NCBI GenBank assembly: GCA_045597125.1
Contig: JAZODR010000013.1
Location: 1 to 64,000 of the forward strand
Source: RGIG5579 sp045597125
Lineage (GTDB): Bacteria > Bacillota > Clostridia > Oscillospirales > SIG627
DNA: 64,000 nt
Direction: 5' to 3'
Position 1 is the first letter of the stretch, and each line of letters starts with the position of its first letter. Shown one piece after another: positions 1-8,403 of the stretch. The translations under genes and the position numbers were made by a program. The notes under the pieces are model-generated. The model had not been told where the DNA came from. It did not search any database and worked only from the letters and a program-made list of their open reading frames with translations.

Positions 1-1
1 T

Positions 2-358
2 CAGTATTACCTTAAAGGCGGTCGTATAGAGCCGTTCGGTTCTCTTTCCCGACTAAAACAAAACGTAAACGGTAAAACACGAAAAGACCATCGAGCGCTT
101 ATGGATGCGATGATTCGCCTTTATTCTTCTTACAAGGAAACGCTTGAAAAGAAAAACATGGGCTTTTCTATGAGCCGTTGGGATGAAAAACTGCTGAAAT
201 ACGGTAAACTTTTTGAAAGTAAGTTAATGTCGCTATCCGTTAATCTTCCGCTTGAAGATGCACTTGATTTAGGATGGGAGATTTTGGCGGATTGCTTCGA
301 AAAGCAAGAAACCGGAATTAAATCAGACCTTACTGATGAATTTTGGCCTAAAGGTTAA
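2..358 (+). CDS. atpB: V-type ATP synthase subunit B, C-terminal part (5' end outside window)
   Basis: This is the 3' end of the gene for the non-catalytic nucleotide-binding B subunit of the V1 head. The frame is open from base 2 and begins in the middle of the protein. The stretch RIEPFGSLSRLKQNVNGKTR near the start of the visible part is the typical B-subunit segment just before the C-terminal helical domain, and the last 85 residues are helical and charged as expected. Subunit D follows after 14 bases, then I and K, so this is one ATPase operon cut by the window edge. The catalytic A subunit should lie just upstream. Identification is by family pattern and operon context. Confidence 0.88.
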   Translation, partial: QYYLKGGRIEPFGSLSRLKQNVNGKTRKDHRALMDAMIRLYSSYKETLEKKNMGFSMSRWDEKLLKYGKLFESKLMSLSVNLPLEDALDLGWEILADCFEKQETGIKSDLTDEFWPKG

Positions 359-372
359 GGAGGTCTGTAGTT

Positions 373-1005
373 TTGGCAAAAATCAAACTGACTAAAAACG
401 AGTTGAAGGTACAAAAGGACGCACTTAAAATGTACCGCAGATATTTGCCTACTCTGACACTGAAAAAGCAACAACTCCAATCGGAGATCCGTACAATTGA
501 AGCCAAGGCGAAGGCTGTAAGAAAAGAAAGAGAAGACCTTGAATTCGGCTTCCGTGAATGGATTGCAGTTTTTAGTGAAATGGATGCATTTCCAAAGGGA
601 ATTATAACTGTCAGCAATATTCGTAAAGGAAAAGGAAACATTGCGGGCGTTGATATTCCTACGTTTGAGGGCGCGGATTTCTCACGAGGAGATTATGACT
701 TTTATGAAACACCTCTTTGGGTGGATATTGCCGCAAACCATATGGAAAAGGCAATGTCTCTCGATTTAGAGGCGGAAGTGTTAGATGAACAGGTCAGATT
801 ATTAGAGATTGAATTGCTTGCAACTTCTCAAAGAGTCAACCTGTTTGAAAAGGTTAAAATCCCCGAAACCGAGGAAAATATCAAAAAAATATCGATTTAT
901 ATGGCAGACCAACAGGTTAGTGCCGTAGTGCGTTCAAAAATATCAAAACGCAAAATAGCCCTTCGTAATGCTGTGGCTTCCGAAAAGGAGGTTTATTCAT
1001 TATGA
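373..1005 (+). CDS. atpD: V-type ATP synthase subunit D
   Basis: Central-stalk (rotor) subunit D of the V-type ATPase, 210 aa, the normal length. It couples ATP hydrolysis in the A3B3 head to rotation of the membrane ring. The N-terminus MAKIKLTKNELKVQKDALKM and the following long Lys/Glu-rich helix with a C-terminal helix are family hallmarks; a short globular segment sits between them. The start is a TTG at 373, supported by an AAGGAGG ribosome site that overlaps the stop of subunit B. The stop overlaps the ATG of subunit I by four bases, implying translational coupling. Confidence 0.93.
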   Translation: MAKIKLTKNELKVQKDALKMYRRYLPTLTLKKQQLQSEIRTIEAKAKAVRKEREDLEFGFREWIAVFSEMDAFPKGIITVSNIRKGKGNIAGVDIPTFEGADFSRGDYDFYETPLWVDIAANHMEKAMSLDLEAEVLDEQVRLLEIELLATSQRVNLFEKVKIPETEENIKKISIYMADQQVSAVVRSKISKRKIALRNAVASEKEVYSL

Positions 1006-2924
1006 TAGTGCCCATGAAAAAAGTATCTCTTATTATTAGAGAGAATAAAAAGAATGAAACCCTGAAAAAGCTTCGCAAATTAGGAATTATCCACATTGAG
1101 ATAACCGAAGGATCAGGTGAGCGACTCGCCTCGCTCCGAGAACAAATTGCTTTACTTGAAAGTGCGATCTTTACCATTGACAAAAAGAAAAACGTAGAGC
1201 AAAAAGATGTGGGCGCTGCAGAGGCTTTGTCCGTTGCAACGAAAGTTCAAGCTCTTGATGCGGAGAAAAAGCAGTGCGGGGCAGAGCGAATTGCACTAAG
1301 TTCCGAGCTTGACCGCTTAAAAAGCTGGGGTGACATTGATCCGATCAGCATAAGCGATTTGGAATCAAAAGGTTATGAGATATCCTTTTACGAGATGCCA
1401 AAGAGCGAATATGAGCTACTCTCCGAAAGCATTAAAACCGTTCGGATTGATGCAACAAAATCGACTGTTAGATTTATGCTGCTCAAATCCAATAAGGAAG
1501 ATCTTGATGAAGCTGTTTCATCACTGAATGTATACCGTTTGGCATTACCACAGCTTTCTACAAGCCAGATGAAGCAACGGCTTTCGGAACTTAGCACTCG
1601 TATAGACGAAATCGACGAAACGATTGCCTCCAATGCTTGTTATGTTGAGAGCATTAAGAGAGCCGTTGGGGCTACCGAAAAGGAATTTGAATTTGAAACC
1701 TACGCTACAGGCATGGCAGATGAAAACTTATCGTCTGAAAGCAAAGAACCGATTTCCATTTCCTATTTCACAGGATATATTGAGGCTGAAAACCTTGATA
1801 GGATCAAACAAACGGCCGAAAGCAATTCGTGGGGACTTCTTGTGGAAGAGCCTTCGGTTGAGGATAACGTTCCCACTAAGCTTAAAAACAACAAGTTTGT
1901 AAGTCTTATTTATCCTCTGACCGACTTTTTGGGTACCGTTCCCGGATATTTTGAGTATGACATTTCTGGTTGGTTTTTGGCGTTTATACTCATATTCTTC
2001 GGAATTATTTTCGGTGACGGAGGATACGGATTGCTCATTTGTGCTGTTGCGGCAATCCCGATTATAAAATCGCTTATTACCAAAAAGCAGATTTCGCCCA
2101 TGTTTTTGCTTGTGGGACTGTTTGGTCTCTCAACCATTCTGTGGGGAACACTTACCTGTACTTGGTTCGGTCTCCCTCCGGAGCAGTTGCCCGAATGGTT
2201 AAAGAGCTTATCCATACCGGTAATTTCAAACGTGTATGCCGATAAGATATGGTATCCGTTCTGGACCAATGGCACTGCGGGGTTGACTACGGCTCAAAAT
2301 CTGCAAATATTCTGTTTCTCACTGGCACTGATACAGCTTACAGTTGCGCATATAAAAGGTGCTATACGAAATAAGGGTTCTATTAAAATGCTCGGTGATA
2401 TCGGTTCGATATTACAGCTTTTAGGTATTTACTATTTAGTGCTAAGCCTTGTTGTAAATGCCGAGGTGTTCAGCTTTGGGCTGGTTATCGGCGGCGTTTC
2501 CGTAGGAACAGTGGCTATTGCACTGATAGGTGTAGGATTTGTCCTGAGTTTCGTATTTTCAAATTATGAAGGAAGCATTATTAAATCCATACTTTCAAGT
2601 CTTACCAACATTGTGTCGGTTTTGCTTGGTGTGGTAAACGTATTTTCGGATATCGTTTCGTATATACGACTCTGGGCTGTCGGCATTGCCGGAGCTGCAA
2701 TCTCTGCTACCGTTAATGAGTTGGTAAGCCCTTTACTTGGCAATTTCATGTTTATGATATTTGCCATCGTTCTTCTGGTTTTTGGGCACGGACTGAATAT
2801 GATTTTAAACATTCTATCCGTTATTGTTCACGGAATCAGACTTAACACCTTGGAGTTCTCCTCGCATTTAGATATGTCGTGGAGTGGTCATAAATTTAAA
2901 CCGTTTAAAGAACAAATTGATTAA
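1002..2924 (+). CDS. atpI: V-type ATP synthase subunit I (membrane stator a-subunit)
   Basis: 640-aa membrane stator subunit that carries the ion half-channels next to the K ring. The N-terminal half (about residues 1-300) is soluble, charged and partly coiled coil. The C-terminal half holds about seven hydrophobic segments, including the family segment near FSDIVSYIRLWAVGIAG and the last segment with GHGLNMILNILSVIVHGIRL. Those Arg residues are the ones expected to meet the ion-binding Glu of subunit K. The ATG overlaps the end of subunit D. In many Clostridia subunit I lies upstream of A and B; here it follows D. Confidence 0.93.
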   Translation: MIVPMKKVSLIIRENKKNETLKKLRKLGIIHIEITEGSGERLASLREQIALLESAIFTIDKKKNVEQKDVGAAEALSVATKVQALDAEKKQCGAERIALSSELDRLKSWGDIDPISISDLESKGYEISFYEMPKSEYELLSESIKTVRIDATKSTVRFMLLKSNKEDLDEAVSSLNVYRLALPQLSTSQMKQRLSELSTRIDEIDETIASNACYVESIKRAVGATEKEFEFETYATGMADENLSSESKEPISISYFTGYIEAENLDRIKQTAESNSWGLLVEEPSVEDNVPTKLKNNKFVSLIYPLTDFLGTVPGYFEYDISGWFLAFILIFFGIIFGDGGYGLLICAVAAIPIIKSLITKKQISPMFLLVGLFGLSTILWGTLTCTWFGLPPEQLPEWLKSLSIPVISNVYADKIWYPFWTNGTAGLTTAQNLQIFCFSLALIQLTVAHIKGAIRNKGSIKMLGDIGSILQLLGIYYLVLSLVVNAEVFSFGLVIGGVSVGTVAIALIGVGFVLSFVFSNYEGSIIKSILSSLTNIVSVLLGVVNVFSDIVSYIRLWAVGIAGAAISATVNELVSPLLGNFMFMIFAIVLLVFGHGLNMILNILSVIVHGIRLNTLEFSSHLDMSWSGHKFKPFKEQID

Positions 2925-2937
2925 AAGGAGAATCATC

Positions 2938-3363
2938 ATGAATTTAGGATTATTAGCAACAGCATTGGCAATGGGTATTGCCGCCATCGGCTCGGCTATC
3001 GGCATCGGTATTGCAGGTCAAGCTTCAATTGGTGCTTGGAAAAAGTGCTACATAAGCAACAAGGCAGCGCCATTTATTCTTACTGTTTTCGCAGGTGCGC
3101 CTCTTACACAGACCATTTACGGTTTTCTTTTGATGCAGCAGATGAAGGCTTCCTCTGCTGATCCTACCTTTTTATTCGGTCTTGGAATTGCATCGGGTGT
3201 TGTTATGGCAGTTTCAGCGTACTTTCAGGGAAAAGCCGGTGCTGCAGGTGCAGATGCCTTAGCTGAAACAGGAAAAGGCTTTTCACAGTACATCACTGTT
3301 GTAGGTCTTTGCGAAACCGTTGCGTTGTTCGCGCTCGTTTTCAGCATGGTAGCGTTAGGATAA
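2938..3363 (+). CDS. atpK: V-type ATP synthase subunit K (membrane rotor ring)
   Basis: Rotor-ring proteolipid of 141 aa with four hydrophobic helices. The chosen ATG at 2938 has AAAAGGAG at 2923-2930 as ribosome site; an upstream ATG at 2884 lies inside subunit I and has none. Residues T57-Q58 (in APLTQTIYGF), Q97 (in YFQGK) and E126 (in GLCET) align with Thr64, Gln65, Gln110 and Glu139 of Enterococcus hirae NtpK, which bind Na+. This suggests a Na+-translocating ring, an inference from recalled family knowledge. KtrB starts 1 base after the stop. Confidence 0.93.
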   Translation: MNLGLLATALAMGIAAIGSAIGIGIAGQASIGAWKKCYISNKAAPFILTVFAGAPLTQTIYGFLLMQQMKASSADPTFLFGLGIASGVVMAVSAYFQGKAGAAGADALAETGKGFSQYITVVGLCETVALFALVFSMVALG

Positions 3364-3364
3364 T

Positions 3365-4723
3365 ATGAGAAAACAACGGCCTCCGGTATCAACAACACAT
3401 ATTATTTTGTTGAGCTTTTTAATAGCGATATTGATAGGCGCATTGTTGCTTTCGCTTCCCATAAGTTCAGCCGATGGAAAACCGACTTCGTTTTTAGATG
3501 CACTTTTCACCGCAACGACCTCCACCTGTGTTACTGGCTTGGTGGTAACACCGACCGTTTCCTCTTGGAACGTTTTCGGTCAGGTTGTAATTTTGATACT
3601 GATTCAGATCGGCGGTCTTGGTGTTATCACCATTATGTCGGGACTGATGATACTTCTGCACAAGAAAATGGGTATCGGTGACAGACTGCTTTTGCAAGAT
3701 GCATTTAATCTGAATTCGCTTTCGGGGCTTGTTCGGTTTGTAAAAAAGGTTGTAACCGGAACACTCATGATAGAAGGTGTCGGTGCTCTGCTTTATATGA
3801 CGGTTTTTATACCTCAATTTGGTGCAAAAGGAATATGGATATCGGTCTTCACTTCCGTTTCTGCCTTTTGCAATGCGGGTATTGATATTATTGCCGAAAA
3901 CAGCCTTTGCGATTATGCACTCAATCCCGTTATCAATATTGTTACCTGCGGTCTGATTATTTTAGGCGGTATCGGTTATATCGTTTGGTGGGACGTGCTC
4001 AGAGTTCTGAGAAAAGCCGGAACGAAAAAAGTTAAATTTTTCAGACATCTTACCTTGCACAGTAAAATCGCTATTACCGCAACCTTGATTTTGATTTTTG
4101 TGGGTGCAGCATTCATTTTTGCGTTTGAATATAACAATCCGCAAACAATGGGAGAGTATACTTTGCTTCAAAAAATGGAAGTATCCTTGTTTCAGTCGGT
4201 TACAACAAGGACCGCTGGCTTTGCAACCGTACCGCAAGAAAATCTTACAAATGCAAGTTCTATCGTATGTTTGTTTTTGATGTTTATCGGCGGTTCACCT
4301 GTTGGTACAGCCGGAGGCATCAAAACGGTGACCTTTGCCGTGCTTGTAGCATCTGCATTCGCCTCTATTCGTAACAAAGAGGATACCGAGGTATTTGGCA
4401 GACGACTCACAAAACAGGCTGTCAGCAAAGCAGTTGCCGTTACCTGTATGTCCTTTATTATTATGTTTACTTCAACGGTTTTGCTTTCTGCCGTAACGGA
4501 TGCAAATGCATTGGATATTGTTTATGAAACGGTTAGTGCTACCGCAACCGTAGGTCTTACAAGAAATCTTACGGCATCTCTCGGCAGTGTTGGTAAGCTT
4601 ATTATTATCATAACAATGTATCTGGGCAGAGTCGGGCCTATAACGCTTGCCGTTGCGTTTAAACGAAGCAAAGATAATCAGAATATTGTAAGAAACCCCA
4701 TAGAAGAAATCAGTGTGGGATAA
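3365..4723 (+). CDS. ktrB: TrkH/KtrB-type potassium transporter membrane subunit
   Basis: 452-aa integral membrane protein of the TrkH/TrkG/KtrB superfamily, which forms the K+ pore and is often Na+-dependent. Repeated membrane-pore-membrane units are visible, with filter-like loops TTSTCVTGL, SAFCNAG, TTRTAGF and SATATVGLT, each with the key Gly. The final helix carries GRVGPITLA, typical of the family. The gene begins one base after the subunit K stop and is followed by the regulatory subunit ktrA after 14 bases. A homologous gene, ntpJ, ends the Na+-ATPase operon of Enterococcus hirae, so the arrangement has a precedent. Confidence 0.93.
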   Translation: MRKQRPPVSTTHIILLSFLIAILIGALLLSLPISSADGKPTSFLDALFTATTSTCVTGLVVTPTVSSWNVFGQVVILILIQIGGLGVITIMSGLMILLHKKMGIGDRLLLQDAFNLNSLSGLVRFVKKVVTGTLMIEGVGALLYMTVFIPQFGAKGIWISVFTSVSAFCNAGIDIIAENSLCDYALNPVINIVTCGLIILGGIGYIVWWDVLRVLRKAGTKKVKFFRHLTLHSKIAITATLILIFVGAAFIFAFEYNNPQTMGEYTLLQKMEVSLFQSVTTRTAGFATVPQENLTNASSIVCLFLMFIGGSPVGTAGGIKTVTFAVLVASAFASIRNKEDTEVFGRRLTKQAVSKAVAVTCMSFIIMFTSTVLLSAVTDANALDIVYETVSATATVGLTRNLTASLGSVGKLIIIITMYLGRVGPITLAVAFKRSKDNQNIVRNPIEEISVG

Positions 4724-4737
4724 GAAGGGATAATTTT

Positions 4738-5388
4738 ATGAGTTTCAATAAAACCTATGCCGTGTTAGGTCTCGGCAGATACGGAAGAGCTGTTGCAGAA
4801 GAGCTTGTAAATAATGGCGCAGAAGTTTTGGCTGTTGATATAGACCAAAACAACGTCAATAATGCAATTGAAACCATACCAGTTTGCAAATGCGCCGATA
4901 TTACCGAGCCGGAGGCGATGAAAAGACTTGGTATATCTAACATTGACGTTGTCATTGTTGCGATGGCGAGTAATCTTGAAGCCAGCGTTATGGCTGTAAC
5001 TCTTTGTAAAGAAGCAGGTGTGCCGACCATTATCGTTAAATGCGGCAATGAGATGCACCAAAAGATTTTAAGCCGTGTTGGTGCCGACAGGGTGATTTTT
5101 CCCGAAAAAGAATCAGGAACCAGACTTGCCAAGAATCTGCTTACATCAGGTTTTTCGGAAATGATAGAGCTTTCCGATGAGGTATCCATGGTAGAACTTG
5201 ACGTAAGAGATGAGTGGGTTGGTAAAACGTTGATAGAACTTAGTTTGCGCAAAAAATATTCTATCAATGTGGTAGCTGTGCGAAACGGTGATATAATCAG
5301 TACAACCGTTGATCCCGCACTTCCCCTTGAAAAGGGAATGCAGCTTATCGTTATTGCTAATACCCTAAAATTGCAGAAATTGAAATAA
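4738..5388 (+). CDS. ktrA: KtrA/TrkA-type potassium uptake regulatory subunit (RCK protein)
   Basis: 216-aa cytoplasmic gating subunit for the adjacent KtrB pore. The N-terminal RCK_N Rossmann fold shows GLGRYG at residues 11-16 and an acidic residue at the end of strand 2 (AVDID), the nucleotide-binding pattern. The C-terminal RCK_C domain (about residues 135-216) begins near VSMVELDVRDEWVGKTLIEL. A ribosome site GAAGGGA lies before the ATG. It is the last clear gene of the V-ATPase/Ktr operon. Confidence 0.94.
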   Translation: MSFNKTYAVLGLGRYGRAVAEELVNNGAEVLAVDIDQNNVNNAIETIPVCKCADITEPEAMKRLGISNIDVVIVAMASNLEASVMAVTLCKEAGVPTIIVKCGNEMHQKILSRVGADRVIFPEKESGTRLAKNLLTSGFSEMIELSDEVSMVELDVRDEWVGKTLIELSLRKKYSINVVAVRNGDIISTTVDPALPLEKGMQLIVIANTLKLQKLK

Positions 5389-5490
5389 CGCGGTGAATTC
5401 ATAAAAGAACACAAGAAAAAACTGATTGCGCCGATTATTGTAATTGTCATTATGGTTGCTGCTTGCTTTGGCTTTTTGTGGAGATTTTAG
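5389..5490 (+). other. Open frame for a small membrane peptide with no usable start codon
   Basis: Directly after the ktrA stop an open frame runs to a TAG at 5488-5490. It encodes a basic head (KEHKKKL) followed by about 20 hydrophobic residues (APIIVIVIMVAACFGFLW) and a final RF, the pattern of a one-helix membrane peptide. No ATG, GTG or TTG lies in frame before the hydrophobic part and there is no ribosome site. It could be the decayed remnant of a small gene, a gene starting at an unusual codon such as ATA 5401, or chance. Confidence 0.25.
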
Positions 5491-5577
5491 CACCCGAACC
5501 TATGAAAAGTGTTTTTTAGTGAAAATATAGGGTCAAAAAATTGGTGATTTACTGAAATTTGTGCAACATAACGAAAA

Positions 5578-5620
5578 AATGACCGTTTTTGGAGGTTTTA
5601 AGCCTCAAAAAACGGTCATT
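5578..5620. terminator. Strong bidirectional intrinsic terminator
   Basis: An 18-bp stem with one wobble pair (AATGACCGTTTTTGGAGG against CCTCAAAAAACGGTCATT) and a 7-base loop. It is followed by T-runs on both strands. It ends the minus-strand tRNA-Pro transcript and can also stop transcription leaving the ktrA end. Confidence 0.85.
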
Positions 5621-5622
5621 TT

Positions 5623-5698
5623 TGGTCGAGATGACAGGACTTGAACCTGCGGCATCCTGCTCCCAAAGCAGGCGCGCTACCAGCTGCGCCACATCTCG
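5623..5698 (-). tRNA. tRNA-Pro (anticodon TGG)
   Basis: Cloverleaf on the minus strand: acceptor CGAGATG pairs with CATCTCG. The D arm holds GCAGCTGGTAGCGC. The anticodon stem CCTGC/GCAGG encloses loop TTTGGGA, giving anticodon TGG. The T arm contains GGTTCAAGTCC. Discriminator A is followed by a genome-encoded CCA at 5625-5623. No variable-arm expansion is seen. The intrinsic terminator lies 3 bases after its end. Confidence 0.95.
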
Positions 5699-5715
5699 AT
5701 AATTTTTGGGGGAAA

Positions 5716-5958
5716 TTAGATTTCTTTTAATTTTGCAAGGCAAGATTTGCAAACGAACTTGTCGCCAAAGGCATTGAGGTTTTTCTCGCTTCCGCAGAAC
5801 GTGCAACTGTCGTGTTCTTTGCGAATAACGACAGAATTTCCTTCCAAAGCAATGCGAAGGTCATCCCACTCGCGAATTTCAAGGGCTTTGCGAAAATCCA
5901 TAGGAATGACGATTCTGCCTAAATTATCAATTTTTCTGATGCTGAATGTTTTTTTCAT
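5716..5958 (-). CDS. AbrB/SpoVT-type DNA-binding regulator with zinc-ribbon tail
   Basis: 80-aa transition-state-regulator-like protein. Residues 5-48 form an AbrB-type swapped-hairpin domain (KIDNLGRIVIPMDFRKAL, with the family IVIP core). The C-terminus has C52-x2-C55 and C70-x2-C73, a probable zinc ribbon. Ribosome site AAAGGTGA precedes the ATG, and a near-perfect sigma-A promoter lies upstream. It is read toward the tRNA and may share its transcript. Target genes cannot be inferred. Confidence 0.88.
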   Translation of the reverse strand: MKKTFSIRKIDNLGRIVIPMDFRKALEIREWDDLRIALEGNSVVIRKEHDSCTFCGSEKNLNAFGDKFVCKSCLAKLKEI

Positions 5959-5993
5959 AACAGAGTCACCTTTCCTTTATTTTTACGAAAACA

Positions 5994-6022
5994 ATTTTAC
6001 CAACGAATGGAAGATTTGTCAA
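5994..6022 (-). promoter_or_regulatory. Sigma-A promoter of the AbrB-type gene
   Basis: On the minus strand TTGACA (6022-6017), a 17-base spacer, then TAAAAT (5999-5994): a full -35 match and a good -10 match, about 35 bases before the start codon. Confidence 0.75.
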
Positions 6023-6052
6023 GATGATTTCTTGGCTTATTCCCATTTTTTG

Positions 6053-6081
6053 TTGAAATGTAGTGCTTAATATGGTAAAAT
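6053..6081 (+). promoter_or_regulatory. Sigma-A promoter of the DUF2156 gene
   Basis: TTGAAA (6053-6058), 17-base spacer, TAAAAT (6076-6081). It is back to back with the AbrB gene promoter and 38 bases before the ATG at 6120. Confidence 0.65.
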
Positions 6082-6119
6082 AAACAAAAAAGAATCAGGA
6101 AAGTGTAAATATTGTTTAT

Positions 6120-6998
6120 ATGATGAATTTTCAAAAATTGGAGTTGGAGCATATTCCTTTATTAAGGGGGTATTTTTCCCGAGTGACCACCCGTCTTTGC
6201 GATACGACCCTTGGGGGCGCGGTGATGTGGCGCAATGGGTTTGGAAACGATTTTGCTCTGGTAGAAGATATTTTGTTTTTGCGAAGCCGTAATGATGCGG
6301 CGGGCTTTGCCTATGCTGTCCCGCTCGGGAATTTGGAACGGGGTGTAGCGCTTTTGCTTGAGCATTGCAAAGATAGCGGTCAGCCTCTTCGTTTTTGCAG
6401 CGTCGCCGAGGAAAACAAAGAGCGGCTTCTTGCTCTGCTTCCCGAATATACCGCCAATGCAAACCGTGATTGGTTTGATTATCTTTATCGCGCGGAAAGT
6501 CTTTCTACGCTTGCGGGAAAAAAATTGGCAGGGCAGAGAAATCACAAAAATTTCTTTTTGAAGACCCATCCCGATTGGTGCTTTGAAGAAATTACCGATG
6601 AAAATCTCAGTGAACTACAAGATTTTTTTAATTTTTTCTGCAAAGAGAATTATAAGGATTCGGAGTATTTTCATCACGAGGTGGCCGCGGTCCGTGAGGT
6701 ACTGCAAAATCGGCGAGTTTACGGCTTTTTGGGGGGACTGATTCGTGCGGAAGGAAAAATCTGCGCTTTTTCCTTTGGAGAGCGTGTGGGCGATACGCTT
6801 TTTGTTCATATTGAAAAGGCGGACCGTAATATCCGTGGTGCCTATCAAATGATGGTTTCGGAATTTGTGGCACACTTTGCAGGAGATGCAGAATTTGTGA
6901 ATCGCGAAGAAGATGTGGGAGATGAGGGACTTCGTTATGCAAAAAAATCTTATCACCCTTGCGCGCTTCTTGCAAAATATACTGTTGAGAGAGGGTGA
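6120..6998 (+). CDS. DUF2156 / phosphatidylglycerol lysyltransferase-like acyltransferase
   Basis: 292-aa protein of the DUF2156 family, whose fold is a tandem GNAT like the aminoacyl-transferase domain of MprF. The N-terminal half includes WRNGFGNDFALVEDILFL; the C-terminal half has the acyltransferase-like block GLIRAEGKICAFSFGERVGD followed by FVHIEKADRNIRGAYQMM and FVNREEDVGDEGLR. There are no membrane helices, so unlike MprF it is soluble. The substrate is unknown. The ATG at 6120 has only a weak AGGAAAG upstream. The M20 hydrolase follows 43 bases later. Confidence 0.82.
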   Translation: MMNFQKLELEHIPLLRGYFSRVTTRLCDTTLGGAVMWRNGFGNDFALVEDILFLRSRNDAAGFAYAVPLGNLERGVALLLEHCKDSGQPLRFCSVAEENKERLLALLPEYTANANRDWFDYLYRAESLSTLAGKKLAGQRNHKNFFLKTHPDWCFEEITDENLSELQDFFNFFCKENYKDSEYFHHEVAAVREVLQNRRVYGFLGGLIRAEGKICAFSFGERVGDTLFVHIEKADRNIRGAYQMMVSEFVAHFAGDAEFVNREEDVGDEGLRYAKKSYHPCALLAKYTVERG

Positions 6999-7041
6999 AT
7001 CATTCGTTTTTGTCGCACATTAATTTTCAAGGAGAAGCACT

Positions 7042-8388
7042 ATGTATCAGAAACTGTTCGATGCTGTTGAGGCATACAAGGATTTGATTCTTGCCGCTGA
7101 AGCGGATATTAAGAGAATGCCTGAATTGGGTTTTCGCGAATGGAAGACCCATACATATTTAAAGGCGCGTTTTGAAGAACTTGGATATAAAGTTTGCGAG
7201 CTTGGTAATATTCCCGGTTTTTATACTGACGTGGATACAAGCAGACCCGGACCAAAGATAGTGGTATTCGGAGAACTGGATGCGCTTCCTTGTCCCGGCC
7301 ATCCTTTTGCCGATTCGGAAACAGGTGCCGCTCATGCTTGCGGTCATAACTGTCAATGCGCTGCTCTTTTAGGTGTTGCTGCCGCTCTTAAGATGGCGGG
7401 GGTTTTGGATGAAATGAGTGGTTCGATTCGACTGTTTGCTGTCCCTGCAGAGGAGGGAGTTTCCTCATCCTATCGTGAAGAATTGGAGAAAAACGGAACG
7501 GTGCGCTACTTCTCGGGCAAGACCGAGGTGATGTATCGGGGCTTGTTGGACGATGTGGATATCGCAATGATGGTTCATACCAAGGCAGACACGGTTAAAA
7601 TGAGTTGCCCTCTCGGTTCTAACGGAAACCTCCGTAAAAAGGCCACTTTTATTGGAAAATCCGCTCACGCAGGAGGCGCTCCCCACAAGGGAATCAATGC
7701 CCTTTATGCCGCGACGAATGCTCTTGCCGCGGCAAATGCCTTGCGCGAGACGTTTGAGGAAAAAGATACGGTTCGTATGCACCCAATTATCACCAAGGGC
7801 GGTAATGTGGTTAACGCTATCCCGGATGAGGTCATTATTGAAAATATGATTCGCGCTGCGGATTTTGATACCATCAATGAGGTTAGCCACAAGGTGAATC
7901 GCGCCTATGCGGGTGCCGCCGCTGCTTTGGGATGCAATGTTCATTTCGATGATATTGCAGGCTCTGCTCCCCGTATCAATGATAAAAACCTTCGTCAAGC
8001 ATTTAAGACCGTGGCAAAGGAGATTTTTCCCGAGGAATTGCTTGATTTTGAGAATTCCTATTGGGGCACTGCTTGTAGTGATATGGGAGATGTTAGCTGT
8101 GTGATACCTTCTGTCCATCCCTTTATTTCAGGTGTAACGGGAAAGGGACACGGTGTTGACTTTATGGTAGAGGATCCCTATACGGCTTGTGTTTTGGGAG
8201 CCAAGGTCATTTCGGGTGTCTTAAAGCTTTTGCTTTGCGAAAATGCTGCATATGCCAAGAAGGTTATGGCAGAGAAAAAACTGCCTTATGATTCCATGGA
8301 AGCCTTTTTTAAGGCGAAGGATGCTATGAATTTTAAAAAGGACGGTGTCCGTTATAACCAAGACGGAAGCATTACGCTGAATTTTTGA
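7042..8388 (+). CDS. M20 family amidohydrolase (AbgB-like)
   Basis: 448-aa metal-dependent peptidase/amidohydrolase, cytoplasmic, no signal peptide. The metal-site motifs are clear: GELDALPCPGHP, AHACGHNCQCAALLG and AEEG in VPAEEGVSS, plus a dimerization-domain segment KSAHAGGAPHKGINAL. The pattern is nearest the p-aminobenzoyl-glutamate hydrolase / indole-acetyl-amino acid hydrolase group, which cleaves amide bonds of N-acyl amino acids; the true substrate is not shown. Ribosome site AAGGAGA precedes the ATG. The lysozyme gene follows after 15 bases and probably shares the transcript. Confidence 0.9.
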   Translation: MYQKLFDAVEAYKDLILAAEADIKRMPELGFREWKTHTYLKARFEELGYKVCELGNIPGFYTDVDTSRPGPKIVVFGELDALPCPGHPFADSETGAAHACGHNCQCAALLGVAAALKMAGVLDEMSGSIRLFAVPAEEGVSSSYREELEKNGTVRYFSGKTEVMYRGLLDDVDIAMMVHTKADTVKMSCPLGSNGNLRKKATFIGKSAHAGGAPHKGINALYAATNALAAANALRETFEEKDTVRMHPIITKGGNVVNAIPDEVIIENMIRAADFDTINEVSHKVNRAYAGAAAALGCNVHFDDIAGSAPRINDKNLRQAFKTVAKEIFPEELLDFENSYWGTACSDMGDVSCVIPSVHPFISGVTGKGHGVDFMVEDPYTACVLGAKVISGVLKLLLCENAAYAKKVMAEKKLPYDSMEAFFKAKDAMNFKKDGVRYNQDGSITLNF

Positions 8389-8403
8389 GGGACGGATGAA
8401 AAA

